Source of the DNA: Virgisporangium aurantiacum
GTDB taxonomy: Bacteria; Actinomycetota; Actinomycetes; Mycobacteriales; Micromonosporaceae
Assembly (NCBI RefSeq): GCF_016863635.1
Contig: NZ_BOPG01000123.1
Span: 1-35,503 of the forward strand
DNA: 35,503 nucleotides
Direction of reading: 5' to 3'
Shown: positions 1-10,400 of the stretch, piece by piece
Layout of the letters: the number at the start of each line of letters is the position of its first letter
Position numbering within the stretch: the first letter of the stretch is position 1
Notes under the pieces: model-generated
Told to the model about the DNA's origin: nothing
What the model saw: only the letters and a program-made list of their open reading frames with translations
Database searches by the model: none
Position numbers and translations under genes: made by a program

Positions 1-1
1 C

Positions 2-568
2 ACCACGCCCACCGCACCCTTGGGCCTGCACACCGTCACCATCACCGGCATCGGAACCACGGCGACCCGCTCGGTCACCTTCACCCTGGCCATCCACAGC
101 CCGTCGTGCACCAACCCCGGGAACCAGTTCCTCAACTCCGGCTTCGAGTCCGGTGAGGCGAACTGGGCGCCGTCGCCGGGCGTGATCGCGCAGCGGACGG
201 ACGCCCGCACCGGCACGTCGAACGTGCTGTTCGCGAATCACCGCGCCGATTACGAGATGATTTCGCAGACGGTGACCGTGCCGACCGGATGCCCGTTCGT
301 GACGCTGAGCTTCTGGCTGCGCGTCGAAACGACGGAGTGGCAGCCGACCGAGGAGAACGACCTCCTCCGGCTGGACGCCCAGACTGACGGGCGGGAGTAC
401 CAGTTGGCGTACTGGACCAGCGACAAGCCGACGAACGGGTACCAGCAGGTGACCATCGATGCCTCGAGGCTCGCCGGGCGCACGGTCAGAGTGTTGCTGT
501 CGAGCTGGCAGGACGCATCGCTGCCCACCCGGTTCTCCGTCGACGACTTCGAGCTGAACGCGTACTGA
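2..568 (+). CDS. C-terminal end of a secreted protein with a carbohydrate-binding-like beta-sandwich domain (5' truncated)
   Basis: The reading frame is already open at base 2, so the gene starts upstream of the window; the TTG at 20 is internal. The first 35 residues look like the last strands of an Ig- or bacterial-type fold, with the alternating HTVTITGIG / SVTFTLAI pattern common at the end of actinobacterial secreted peptidases and glycosidases. From about residue 45 of the visible part there is a second domain that begins NSGFESGEANW and ends FSVDDFELNAY. The 'N-GFE-G...W' opening and 'DD' closing are typical of galactose-binding-like or CBM-type jelly-roll modules of exported hydrolases. 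Two cysteines (in PSCTNPG and TGCPF) could form a disulfide. The catalytic domain is not in view, so the enzyme class cannot be named. It converges on the minus-strand ORF at 625-1026. Confidence 0.7.
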   Translation, partial: TTPTAPLGLHTVTITGIGTTATRSVTFTLAIHSPSCTNPGNQFLNSGFESGEANWAPSPGVIAQRTDARTGTSNVLFANHRADYEMISQTVTVPTGCPFVTLSFWLRVETTEWQPTEENDLLRLDAQTDGREYQLAYWTSDKPTNGYQQVTIDASRLAGRTVRVLLSSWQDASLPTRFSVDDFELNAY

Positions 569-574
569 TCCCGT

Positions 575-619
575 GCCACCCGGCCGGTTCAGCCCGTCCA
601 GGGCAGCCGACCGGGTGGC
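575..619. terminator. Bidirectional hairpin terminator between convergent genes
   Basis: Bases 575-587 (GCCACCCGGCCGG) pair with 607-619 (CCGACCGGGTGGC) as a 13-bp stem with one G-T wobble. The 19-nt loop can itself form a GCCC/GGGC inner stem. It lies between the stop of the plus-strand CDS (568) and the stop of the minus-strand ORF (625), the expected place for a shared terminator. There is no U-tract, as is usual in high-GC actinomycetes. Confidence 0.75.
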
Positions 620-624
620 CCCGG

Positions 625-1026
625 TCAGCTGAACGAGACGTCGTCGATGAGTACCTGGTCGCCGCTGGGCCTGTTGCCCGCCGAGCTGACGGTCGACCAG
701 GCGTTCATCGGCACCGACGCGTTCAGCGGGACGTACTCGCTCGTGTTCGTCGTGGTGTTCGCGTGCAGCGTCCCGTCCGTGAAGACTGCGAGCCACAGCA
801 CCGGCGTCGGGCCCGAGTCGACCGTGAACGGGAACCCGCCCTCGTCGACGTTGGTGGACCACTGCAGCGCCTGGTGGCTTCCGCCGCTGGTGTCGTTCGT
901 GATCCAGATCTGGGACGCCGTACTGCTCGCGTCCGCGCCGCGGGAATAGTTGCCCCGCGGGTCGTTCTCCCGGATCGGCGAGAGGCAGGGCGCGATCCGG
1001 CTGCTGACGAGAGCGATCACCAACAT
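625..1026 (-). CDS. Short secreted-type beta-sandwich protein or truncated remnant
   Basis: A 133-codon frame whose product is rich in Ser, Thr and Asn and ends in QVLIDDVSFS, the closing strand typical of CBM-like or concanavalin-like modules. The central part (ASQIWITNDTSGGSHQALQWST) also looks like a beta-sandwich of an exported protein. The first 18 residues are hydrophobic but make a poor signal peptide, and no ribosome site precedes the ATG at 1026. It is therefore more likely the 3' part of a larger secreted gene whose 5' part has been lost than an independent gene. It lies 52 bp downstream of the C45-like gene on the same strand. Function unknown. Confidence 0.4.
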   Translation of the reverse strand: MLVIALVSSRIAPCLSPIRENDPRGNYSRGADASSTASQIWITNDTSGGSHQALQWSTNVDEGGFPFTVDSGPTPVLWLAVFTDGTLHANTTTNTSEYVPLNASVPMNAWSTVSSAGNRPSGDQVLIDDVSFS

Positions 1027-1078
1027 CGAGCCACTGGACGGACCGTCATGCAGGGTCAGCAGGGGTCCGGAAAGCCTC

Positions 1079-2035
1079 TCAGCTGGTCCGGCCCAAGGTC
1101 ACGGTGCGGGATCCGGGTGTGAAGTCGCCGAAGGACTGTTGCCAGGACTCACCGGGCCAGTAGTACGTCACACGGCCCTCGACGGGCCGGTAGTGGGCTG
1201 TGTAGAGCGTTCTCGACCCCTGCTCGTCGACGGATTGGTACAGCGGCGGCTTCAGCATCGCCGCCACGTCGTCCGCACCCGCGGCGCGAATGGCGCGCAG
1301 CCGCTCCTGCGTCCGCAGGGCACGCTCCTGCTCGTCGGTCACCGGCAGGTGCTGGTGGTTGGCGGCGCAGGCATCCGGCGCCACCGTCGGTGACATATCC
1401 GGCCCCACGAACACCGTCACCGCCTTGGTGGGATCGACAAGGGTGAGGTTCTGGGGGACGGCGACCGGCAGGGACCGCAGCCTGCCGACCGCCTCATCGA
1501 CGGTGTCGCACGTCTCCAGCAGGTAGCGCACCACGACGAGAATGGCGAAGCCGCGTCCGTAGGCGGAACGTCCGCCCCAGGTGAGCGAGACCGCGAGACC
1601 GGCGTCGTTCATCCCGTCCAGCAAGCCCCACAGCATGTCCTGCATCCCGATCACGGGGCGCAGGAAGCAGGAGGAGACGATGGTCCCTTCGCACTGATCG
1701 GGCCGTAGGTCGTAGTTGCGCAGCAGAGTGCCGTTCTGGCCGATCTGGGTGCAGGACTGGGTGAACGGCCGCAGTGCCGCGTGGGTGAGGAAGGCTTCCG
1801 CCTCGGGCCGGTCGAGTTGGCCGGCCAGGCGATCCAGAACCGGGACCAGTTCCGGCATGTGCGTACGGAACAGCGCCCGAACACGGTCCGCGCCCTGCGG
1901 AGTCCGGCCCTCCTCGGTCAGCAGGCCCTCCATCTCCTGCCACAGGGTCCGGGCGTAGGCGGCCCACCGCCCGTCGCCGCCGTCGCCGACCTCGATCGCC
2001 TGGAAGGTCTTGTGTTCTTGCCGCACGGCTGCCAC
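1079..2035 (-). CDS. C45-family autoproteolytic acyltransferase/hydrolase-like protein
   Basis: About 318 residues resembling the peptidase C45 / acyl-CoA:6-aminopenicillanate acyltransferase-like Ntn hydrolases. The likely nucleophile is Cys95 in FTQSCTQIGQNG, followed by the conserved RNYDLRPD stretch, which matches the 'GCT...G..l.gRN.D' core. Family members mature by autocleavage just before this cysteine and then hydrolyse or transfer amide-linked acyl groups. The substrate here cannot be told. The residue before the nucleophile is Ser rather than the usual Gly. Downstream are a GMNDAGLAVSLTWGG segment and a VPQNLTLVDPTKAV segment, both typical of the fold. The GTG at 2035 almost touches the GGGAG purine run, so the GTG at 2026 (about 9 nt from it) may be the true start. 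No signal peptide is seen, so it is probably cytosolic. Confidence 0.72.
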   Translation of the reverse strand: MAAVRQEHKTFQAIEVGDGGDGRWAAYARTLWQEMEGLLTEEGRTPQGADRVRALFRTHMPELVPVLDRLAGQLDRPEAEAFLTHAALRPFTQSCTQIGQNGTLLRNYDLRPDQCEGTIVSSCFLRPVIGMQDMLWGLLDGMNDAGLAVSLTWGGRSAYGRGFAILVVVRYLLETCDTVDEAVGRLRSLPVAVPQNLTLVDPTKAVTVFVGPDMSPTVAPDACAANHQHLPVTDEQERALRTQERLRAIRAAGADDVAAMLKPPLYQSVDEQGSRTLYTAHYRPVEGRVTYYWPGESWQQSFGDFTPGSRTVTLGRTS

Positions 2036-2188
2036 TCCCTGTGAGAATCGGCCGAGGTGAGGGCAACCTAGCTAATTGCGGGGTGAATCACCAGGTGGCC
2101 GCCATTTGGCCCCGGAGCGGACCAGGGCGACGAGGTGGGCGCCGGTGATCGCCCGGCGGGAATCCACGGTCGGAAGTGGGCCGGCCTA

Positions 2189-4390
2189 TCATTTGACGCG
2201 CTCGAACCGGGTGATCGCGTCCAGCAGGGGCTTCTTGAGGTGGTCGCACACGTTCCGGCTGTTGAGTATCGACTTCAGATCCTCGGCGAGAGCCCAGCGC
2301 CGGGCCGGGTTCGTCTCGGCGAGCATCTTCTCGAAGCCGCCCGGGAAGTCCACGGGCAGGAGCCCGTGCTGGTACAGAGCCTCGCACGGGCCCGATCCGT
2401 CGCTGCTGCGCCGCAGGCACTCGGCGAGCACCTGCGGCGTGGGCGCGCCGGCCGACATCCGGAGGAGGTCCGCGGCGGCGGCGATGCGCATCAGGTCCCG
2501 GTTGTTGGTCGACGTCAGGAAGTTCGGGTCGAGTTTCAGCGGGTCGAGCTGGTTGCGGAACACGTTCCACGTCGGCGCCGTCCGGGGTGGAGCCTTGCTG
2601 TCGGCATCCTTGAGCGACTGCGCCGCGGCCATGATCTTCTTCTCCTCCTCGGGCGTGACGACCTCCCCCTTTCGGACGAAGGTGACGACCTTGCTCAGGT
2701 CGTCCCAGTGCATCAGGATCTCCCGGATCTCGGCCAGCGTGATCACCTCGGCGTGGGCCGGCTTACCGGCGGTGAGGGAGGCGTTGATCGCCTTGGTCTT
2801 GAACGTCTTGTAGTTCACCACGTCGTCGATCTTCACGCCGTCGAGGCAGTAGTAGACCGGCTTCGGCGGGTTCGCGTTCAGCGACCACCACAGGCCCATC
2901 TTGCACGCGAACGAACCGAGGTGCTTGCCGAGGTCCTGACCGCCGTCCCGCGCGGTCACGAACTTCGCCGACGGCGGCCGGGTGGACAGGAACGTGAGGA
3001 ACTCGGTGCACTGCCGCCGGTACTCCTGGATGAACTCCTCGGTCTGGTGTCCGGCGTACAGTTTCGGCCTGGCCGCGAAGCAGGCGCGGATCGTCTTGAC
3101 TCCCTCCTCGACCATGAGGGGAATGGTCGTCGCGGGATCGGCGATCAGCTTCTCGTAGTTCGCCCTGTTGAGCACCGGCCGGACCCCGTCGAAGATCTCG
3201 ATCATCCGGAACGGCCGTTGCCCGACCTCCGTGTGGTGCGCCGCCCGGACGTACGGAAGGCGCATGCTCTCGAAGCCCCAGATCATCCCGGGCCGGTCGC
3301 GGATCATCCGGACCAGCCCGCTCTTCTCGACCTCCTCGTAGTCGGTCTGGATCGGCGGATCCGGCAGTTTGCCGATCGCGGCGAGCGCGTCCGTGGCGCC
3401 GTCGACCCGATCCTTGCGGTACAGGTCCAACTCCTTCTGCTCGGCGGGTGTCCGCTGAGTCCGTTTCTGCAGTCCCACCGGTCGCATGTACTCGGCCAGC
3501 ACGTGCGCGATCGGCTGGACGAAGCCGCTGAACACCCCGTCCTCCTCGTGCTTCGCCCTGGCGGTGACGCTCACGATCGCCGGCTGCAGGACGTCGACGC
3601 CCTTCTCGATCATTTTGCTGACGGTTCCGAACTCGCCGGCGTTCCAGAACAGGTTGTAGGCGAGCGCGGCAAGGCCGCGCTTGGACCCGTTGAGGCGCGT
3701 GACATCAAGATTCCTCGTGATCCATGAATTGAACTTCGGGTCCAGGCTCCCGGGCGGATCGAAGGTGCTCCAACAGCCCGCGAGAAGGCCCTCGGCCACC
3801 TCGGAACTGTCACCGACGCTCGCCAGCATGTTGCCGAGCCAGTCCGCGCGCGGGTTCAGCCCGTACACGGTGATGTCGTTGGCGATCGCGAGGAGCAGCG
3901 CGAGGAAGTCCGGTTGCTCGAGCCGGAGCTTCGTCACCACGTCGGGATTCCTCATGATCGCGTCGATCCACTCGATCATGGCCGTGAACCGCTCCTTCTG
4001 GCGGTCCGGGCGTTCCATGCGCAGCCAGTCGATGGCCGCCCGGCTCGTGTCGACAACCCCCTTCTTGAGATCCTTCAGGCACGCGGTGATGTAGTCCGCC
4101 GACAGCGGGTCCCCCGCCGGCATCGGTACGGGTGACTGCGCCACGCCCGGAACCGGGACGGGCGGACCCTGCGGCCGCTTGGTCTTGACGACGACCGCCT
4201 CGGTCGAGTTGCTGCGGTTGCGCCCCGGCGGGGGCGACGTGGTCGGCACCTGGCCGGACGGCACCGTGATCGCCGGCTGCCCCTGATTCGCCGGCTGGCC
4301 CTGGTTGGCCTGCTGGCCCTGGTTCGGCGCCGGGCGCTTCATGACGGCGGCGCCCGATCCGGCCCGGTCCCGCCTTATCGCTGTGCTCAT
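2189..4390 (-). CDS. Unknown 733-aa protein coupled to the TcA-type toxin (possible partner or cargo)
   Basis: I do not recognise a family. The ATG at 4390 lies 21 bp after the stop of the giant toxin gene, with a CGGAG ribosome site in that gap, so the two are co-transcribed. Residues 1-95 are low complexity and probably disordered: basic, then a Pro/Gln/Asn/Gly-rich stretch with three NQGQ-type units (about residues 23-40), then Pro/Ser-rich sequence. The rest is mostly helical and soluble, with no signal peptide and no membrane segment. Distinctive blocks are WITRNLDVTRLNGSKRG, a Trp/Cys-rich FACKMGLWWSLN, VYYCLDGVKIDDVV, and AHAEVITLAEIREILMHW, all in the second half except the first. The position directly behind a TcA-like gene, where TcB/TcC would normally be, suggests a partner, chaperone or cargo, but that is inference from context alone. 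Confidence 0.8.
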   Translation of the reverse strand: MSTAIRRDRAGSGAAVMKRPAPNQGQQANQGQPANQGQPAITVPSGQVPTTSPPPGRNRSNSTEAVVVKTKRPQGPPVPVPGVAQSPVPMPAGDPLSADYITACLKDLKKGVVDTSRAAIDWLRMERPDRQKERFTAMIEWIDAIMRNPDVVTKLRLEQPDFLALLLAIANDITVYGLNPRADWLGNMLASVGDSSEVAEGLLAGCWSTFDPPGSLDPKFNSWITRNLDVTRLNGSKRGLAALAYNLFWNAGEFGTVSKMIEKGVDVLQPAIVSVTARAKHEEDGVFSGFVQPIAHVLAEYMRPVGLQKRTQRTPAEQKELDLYRKDRVDGATDALAAIGKLPDPPIQTDYEEVEKSGLVRMIRDRPGMIWGFESMRLPYVRAAHHTEVGQRPFRMIEIFDGVRPVLNRANYEKLIADPATTIPLMVEEGVKTIRACFAARPKLYAGHQTEEFIQEYRRQCTEFLTFLSTRPPSAKFVTARDGGQDLGKHLGSFACKMGLWWSLNANPPKPVYYCLDGVKIDDVVNYKTFKTKAINASLTAGKPAHAEVITLAEIREILMHWDDLSKVVTFVRKGEVVTPEEEKKIMAAAQSLKDADSKAPPRTAPTWNVFRNQLDPLKLDPNFLTSTNNRDLMRIAAAADLLRMSAGAPTPQVLAECLRRSSDGSGPCEALYQHGLLPVDFPGGFEKMLAETNPARRWALAEDLKSILNSRNVCDHLKKPLLDAITRFERVK

Positions 4391-4411
4391 GGCTGATGCT
4401 CCGTTTCCGGG

Positions 4412-7400
4412 TTACTGGACGTGGGCCTGGTAGGTCAGCACGAGGCCGACGTTGCGGAGGTTCTCCTTCGCGCCCTCCACCGTGAACCGCCACACCGACG
4501 GCGCGTTCGCGCGCAGCGCGAGACCCGGGGTGGGCAGCACCGTCGACTCGGACAGCGCCTGTTCCGGGTCGCCACCCAGCAGCAGGCGGGTGGCGGCGCC
4601 GTTCGCCAGCTCGTACGTCGCGCCCACCCCGCTGATCTGGTATCCGGCCAGGTCGGGGAACATGTCGGCGCTGAACGGCAGGACCAGGGCGGGCCGGTCG
4701 TCGGCCAGGAACTCCTCCCACTGCGCGGGGAACTCACGCGCCACGTCGAACAGGCGCGCGGCGGGCTGGGGGCGCAGCATGCCCCGGACCGTGTTGGCGA
4801 AGATCTCGCCACCCTGCTCGGCGGTGTACTTGACCGTGAACACGATGTCGGACAGGCCCGGCACCGCCCGGCGGCTGCGGGACAGCCGCCAGCGCGACAC
4901 CGCGCCGGTGCCCTCGAACGGCAGGTAACGGTCGTCGTCGAAGCGCAACTCGAACAGTCCGTTGTTCTCCCGTCCGCCGTCGGGTTGGGACAGCGCGATC
5001 TGCTGGCTGGCGCGCCAGTCGCTGCGTACCGTTGCCGGCGCCGCGCCCTGCGGATCCAGCAGGTGCTTCACGGCCTGGGGGTCCGCCTCCAGCACGGTCC
5101 GGTGCCCGAGCTGGGTGAGCGTCGCGTTGACCGCCAGCGGCTGGCCCTCGGCGTCGAGGAACATGACGGTCACGGTGCGGATCTGGCGCCGGTAGTGACC
5201 CGGGAAGTCCTGGTCGAACAGCGCCTCCGTGAGCGCGAACTCGCAGCTTCCGGCGTCGCGCAGCCGCAGCAGCGCGAGCGGGTCCAGCTCCCGCAGCGAG
5301 AGCTGACGGGTGATCTCCATGCCGCGGCCGCCGGTGTCCAGGTACGCCCGGCCGAGCCGTTCCAGGTCCAGCCCGAGGGTGTCGCCGGCGAGCAGGCCGC
5401 CGCGTCGGCTCTGCCAGTACGCCGGGCGGATGAACGAGGTCGCCTCGCCCGCGGGCAGCCCGCGCTCGAACTGGAACGCCCGCTCGGCCGCGCGCGCCAT
5501 CTCGTACGCCAGGTGGTACGCCTGGAAGTACAGCCCGGACAGCGTCCCGGACATCCACCCGTACAGCTCGGCGGTGCTGAACTTGTCCTTCATGAACGTG
5601 GCGACCGACTCGTTGTGCGCGATCTCCCGGTCCAGGATCTCCGCCTCGCGCCGGGCCACGGCGACCTGCTGGACGGCACCGGCGACGCGGTGCCCGAGCT
5701 GGACGACGTCGCTGCGGGCGGTGGTGAGCTGCAGGTTCCAGTCCTCCGTCAGCCGCTCGTGCTGGGCCTGGATGCCCAGCACCTCGCCGATCATGCTGAA
5801 CGCCTCGCCGAACGACTCGGCGGTCTCGGCCGCCTTGTCCAGCGAGTCGCCGAGCTGCCGCCCGCCGGTGTCGGTGCCGATGATGAACGGGCCGGCGTAG
5901 AACTGCGGGACGGCGAACGCGATGCCGGCCGCGACCTTGAGCACGCCGGCCGCCAGGTGGGAGTCCGCGGCCGTGGACATCTTGTTGAGCTGGGCCTGTT
6001 CGAGCGCCGACATGCCGCCGGCGAGCAGCGCCTCGTAGTGGGTCACCCGGTCGCGCGCCGCGGCCTGGCCGGCGGTCAGCTCGACCAGGTTCTCCTCCGC
6101 GACGCGGACCTGCGCGTCCCGGATCGCCCGGGTCATCGTCAGGATCTCCCGCTGCTGCCGGCCCTGGAGCAGGCTCAGCTCCTCGGCGTCGCCACGCTCC
6201 AGCACGCTGAGCAGGTCGCCGCCGAGCTGCCGCAGCCGGTCGACCAGCTCCTGCGCCTTGCGGTACACGAACGCGAAGCGGTAGTGCGGGACGGCGGTCG
6301 CACCGGCCGGCACCACCTCGTCCGCCCCGCCACCGGTTGCGACGCTGCGGACCAGCGCCATCGGGTCGGCCGGTGGCTCGAACAGCGGCAGCGGCTGGGC
6401 GATCCCCATGATGTTCAGGGACTGCCGGATCTTGTGCAGCCGGTCCGCGACCCGGACCCAGTACTCGTCGAGGACAGTGTTGCCGGGGATGTGGAAGCCG
6501 GCGTTGGTCACGCCCGCGTGCACGGCGCCGGCGCCGGTCACCATGGCACCGCCGCTGGTCAGGAGGTCGACCAGGTCGCGGGCGGCGGGCTCGGCGGCGG
6601 GCTCGGCGGCGGGCTCGGCGGCGGGCTCGGCGGCGGGCTCGGCGCCCGGCCCGGCGGGCAGGCCGCCCGGCGGCAGCCACGTGCCGAGCTTTTCGGGCCG
6701 CTCGCCCAGCAGGTCGTGGGCGAGGACGTACAGCATCCGCGCCTCGTCGACGCTCTCCGGGGTGTACTGGCGGAACAACAGGTCACCCCAGTCGAGCAGG
6801 TTGTCGATGTAGCCCATGACCACCGCCCGCCGGTAGGCCACCGGACGCAGGTCGGCGATCGCGTGCGGGTCGAACGGGTTGTCCCGGTACGCCTTCAGCA
6901 GCGCCTCCTGGTCGCCGAGCAGGTCGAACTGCCGGGTCACCCCGGCCACCATGAGCGTGCGCTCGCGCAGGCCCGCGACGGCCGCGGCCTGGGCCGCGGT
7001 GAGGTCCGGCCGGGCCGCCAGGGCGGCCACCGCGGCGGCGACCGGCGCGTGCGTCGCCGGGGTGGCGACCGCGAGTAGCGCCGCCCGCTCCGCGTCGGTG
7101 ACGGGCCCGCGGTTCTGCGCGGCGGGCACGGCCAGGGTCCGCAGGGCGTCGAGGACCGGCACCAGCGCCGCCGACAGGTCGTCGGCGGGCAGGCCCAGAT
7201 CGCGGACCAGGGCCTCGTCGCGGCGCAGCGCCGCGGTCAGCGCCGGCAAATCGACCGCGAGGAAGGGCAGGAACCGCCAGTACGAGCCGGGGTTGGTCGG
7301 GTCGAAAACGTACTCGTACCAGCGGCGCGCGTCCTCGAAGCGCTGGGCGCTGTTGAGCGCCTGCGCGATCAGCAGGGGCGCGTGGAAGAAGATCTCCCAG

Positions 7401-10400
7401 TAGTACAGGCCGTTGGCGCTGCGGAAGTCCAGGTGCGACCCGGTCGGCAGGCGGCTGGCGTCGACCAGGTCGCCCCGGACCAGGATCACCCCGTCGGCCG
7501 CGGTCGCGTCGGTGGTGGTCGTGGCGGTCGGGTCGTCGGCCGCGGTCGGGTCGTCGGCCGCCGGGACGACCTCGACCTCGTCGGTCTCCTGGGTGGACAG
7601 GTCGAGCAGCGCCGGCACCCCGCCGGAGAGCAGCCGGCGGTTCAGCGCCGACGCGGTGCCGGTGGTCAGCCGGATGATTTCGAAGGGCAGGGAGGCCACC
7701 TCGTACGGCCGGGGCACCGACGACGTCTGGTCGAACCGCGCGTACGTGTCGCCGACGAACAGGAACAGGTCCGGGCCGCTGTCCAGCGCGGCGTCGAACG
7801 GTGACGACCCGCCGCGCGGCAGGTCCCCCCACGCGCCGGCGATCGGCAGCAGTTGCGCCGGGTCGGCCGGCAGGTCGGACGGCTCCCCGGCCGCGTCCAG
7901 GCGGGCGTACCCGTCGCTGCAGAAGACGTACACCACGTCGCCGCGGGTCAGCACGGTGTTGATCGGCTGCGGCAGGTCCGCGGGGTACTCCGCGTCGATG
8001 AGGTCGGGCACCGCCCCGTTCGCGCCGAGGGCGTACCGGACGTACGTGTCCCCCGACGCGAGGAACAGCCAGCGGTCCGGACCGCTGCGACCGACCCAGG
8101 CGGCGTCGACGATCTGCGAGGTGGCGAGGGCGGTCGTCGCGTAGGTCGGGCGGGTCGTGCGCGCGCGGCCCGGGACGATCTCGTGGTACTGCGCCTCGTC
8201 GTTGTCGAAGTAGTACGCGGTACCGTTCCGCCAGACCGCCGCGGCGAACGTGAGGTCGGCCGGCAGGCCGTCCTCGTCAGCTTCCGCCAGCGGGCGCGGG
8301 TACCCCTCGTCCATCGTCCACGGGTCCTCCTGGCCGCGCGTGTAGCGGGCGTACGAGTACGCGTCGCCGTCGCGGGCCACGAGGAACGCGGCGGTGTCGG
8401 TCAGGAGACCGGTGACGAGGGTGGTGAACCCTTCGGGCCCGCCCACCAGGGTCCAGAACTCCGCGAGCGGGCGGTCCGTGCCGAGGTCCGCCGAGGTCAC
8501 GAAGCGGCCGGTGGTGCCGTCGGGCCAGGTGTAGCCGTGGTCGACGAAGTACTCGACCCCGTCCGGGCCGGTGCAGGCGGCGTCCACCCGCGGCCAGTTC
8601 GGCAGGAGGTCGCCGTTGCCGGCCAGGTCGCGCGGGTAGCCGCGGTCGATGGCGCCGAACGGCGTGCCGGTGAACCGCACGTACCCGGGGCCGGACAGGA
8701 CGAACGTGTACGTGCCGCGGACGAGTACCGCGTCCACGTCACCCGCCGCGGCCAGGACCGTCGGCACCCTGCCCCACCGGGTCCCGGTCGCCGCCTTGGT
8801 CGGGCGGGAGACCCCGGCCTTGAAGTACCGGTACTCCTTGTTGGTGTTGTCGAAGAAGTACCGGTCGCCGCCCGGCACCTCCACGGCGGCGTCCACCGGT
8901 GCCACCCGCGGCACCCGCTCCCGGTTGCCGGCCCGGGACAGCCAGGTCGTCTCGGCGTCCGCCACCGTGACCGGACGGCAGAGGAAGCTGCCGCCCTTGT
9001 GGTCGACGCTGAACCAGGACTCCGTGCCGGTCGGGTCGTCGAAGCGCACCACGTCGGCCGGGTCCACGGGGTCGACGAAGACGCGCGAGAGGCGTCCGGC
9101 GGTGAACTCGCGGGCCGCGGCGGCCGCGGTCTCGGCGGCCGTCTCAGCCGCGGTAGCCACGTCACCCGTGGCGAGCAGGTCGACGGCGTACAACTCGGGG
9201 TTCAGCTCGAAGACCGCCCGCCCGACGACCGGCTCGGCGGCCGCGGCGGCGGGCTCGGCCGGTTCGGTCACCGTGTAGGTGCACGACACGACGATCGTCA
9301 TCCGGTCGGGGGTCTTCATCCGCGGCGAGACCACCAGCGTGGCGCCGGAGACGGTACCCGTCTCCGCGACCCCGGTGCCCAGCGTCTGCGCCGGCACCCA
9401 CTGCTGGTTGAGGTTCTGGAACGAGTAGCAGATGCGGACCCGCTGGGTCCGGCCCTGCCCCGAGACCACCTGCTGGTCGGCGGTGGTGCGGGCCACCACG
9501 GCGGTGCCGGTCGGCGCGTCCTCCGGTACCGTCTCGGGCACCGCCCAGAAGACGAACACCCGGCCGAAGGCGTGCACGGGGTGCACGTGGTCCGCGTCGA
9601 TCCGCAGGTCGACCGGCTGCCAGGGCTCCCACGACGCCGACAGGTTCGCGCGGCTCGCGAACTCGGCCCGCCGGTGGTAGTACCGGCGCGGGTCGGTCCT
9701 GGTGCGGCCGAACAGCACCAGCCGGCGCGGTCCGTCCGGAAGCTGGTCCTTGGTGTACACGTAGCCGCCGGCGATGGTCAGCCGGGAAACCTCGGTGTAC
9801 TCGTCGAGGTAGCGCCGGTAGGCGCGGTCCACCGCGTCCCCGGTGATCTCGCCCTGCAGCAGGTCGCCCTCCAGCGCGCGGAACGCGGGGGTCCGCGTCG
9901 GGCGCAGCTCCGGCCGCAGGTAGTTCTCCGGGTACAGGAAGACCTTCCGGTTGGCCTCCCAGACGCGGTAGTTGCGCATCCACCGCCACCAGGTCCTGAC
10001 CCGCTGCCGGGTGGCCGCGTCGCCGCCGGGCACCTCCAGGTTCAGCAGGTACCGGTGCAGGTAGAGCTGCGCCGCCGCGATCGCCTCGCGGACCCGTGAC
10101 GTGCTGCCCCGGGCGCCCATCTCGACGTCGAGGAGGAACCGCTCGAACAGGTCGCGCGGCGTGCCGCCCTCGGTCGCGAGCACGGTGGCGACGAGCGCGT
10201 CCCGCTTGCACAGGTTCAGCTCGTCGTGCAGTTGGCGGGCGAGCACCGGCCACCGCTCCGCTCCGCTGCGGCGGCCGAGCAGGCCGTGCAGCACGTCGGC
10301 CGCGTCGTGGCACGCGGCGTCGGCGCGGCGCCAGGCGTCCGGGCCGTCGCCGCCGCTGTCGGCCGCGTCGACGTCACCATCGCCATCGGAGTCGACGCCG

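Noticed and set aside
4421..7078. An 885-codon plus-strand ORF
   Set aside because: Antisense to the conserved channel and TcB-binding end of the toxin; no domain logic and a composition typical of shadow frames.
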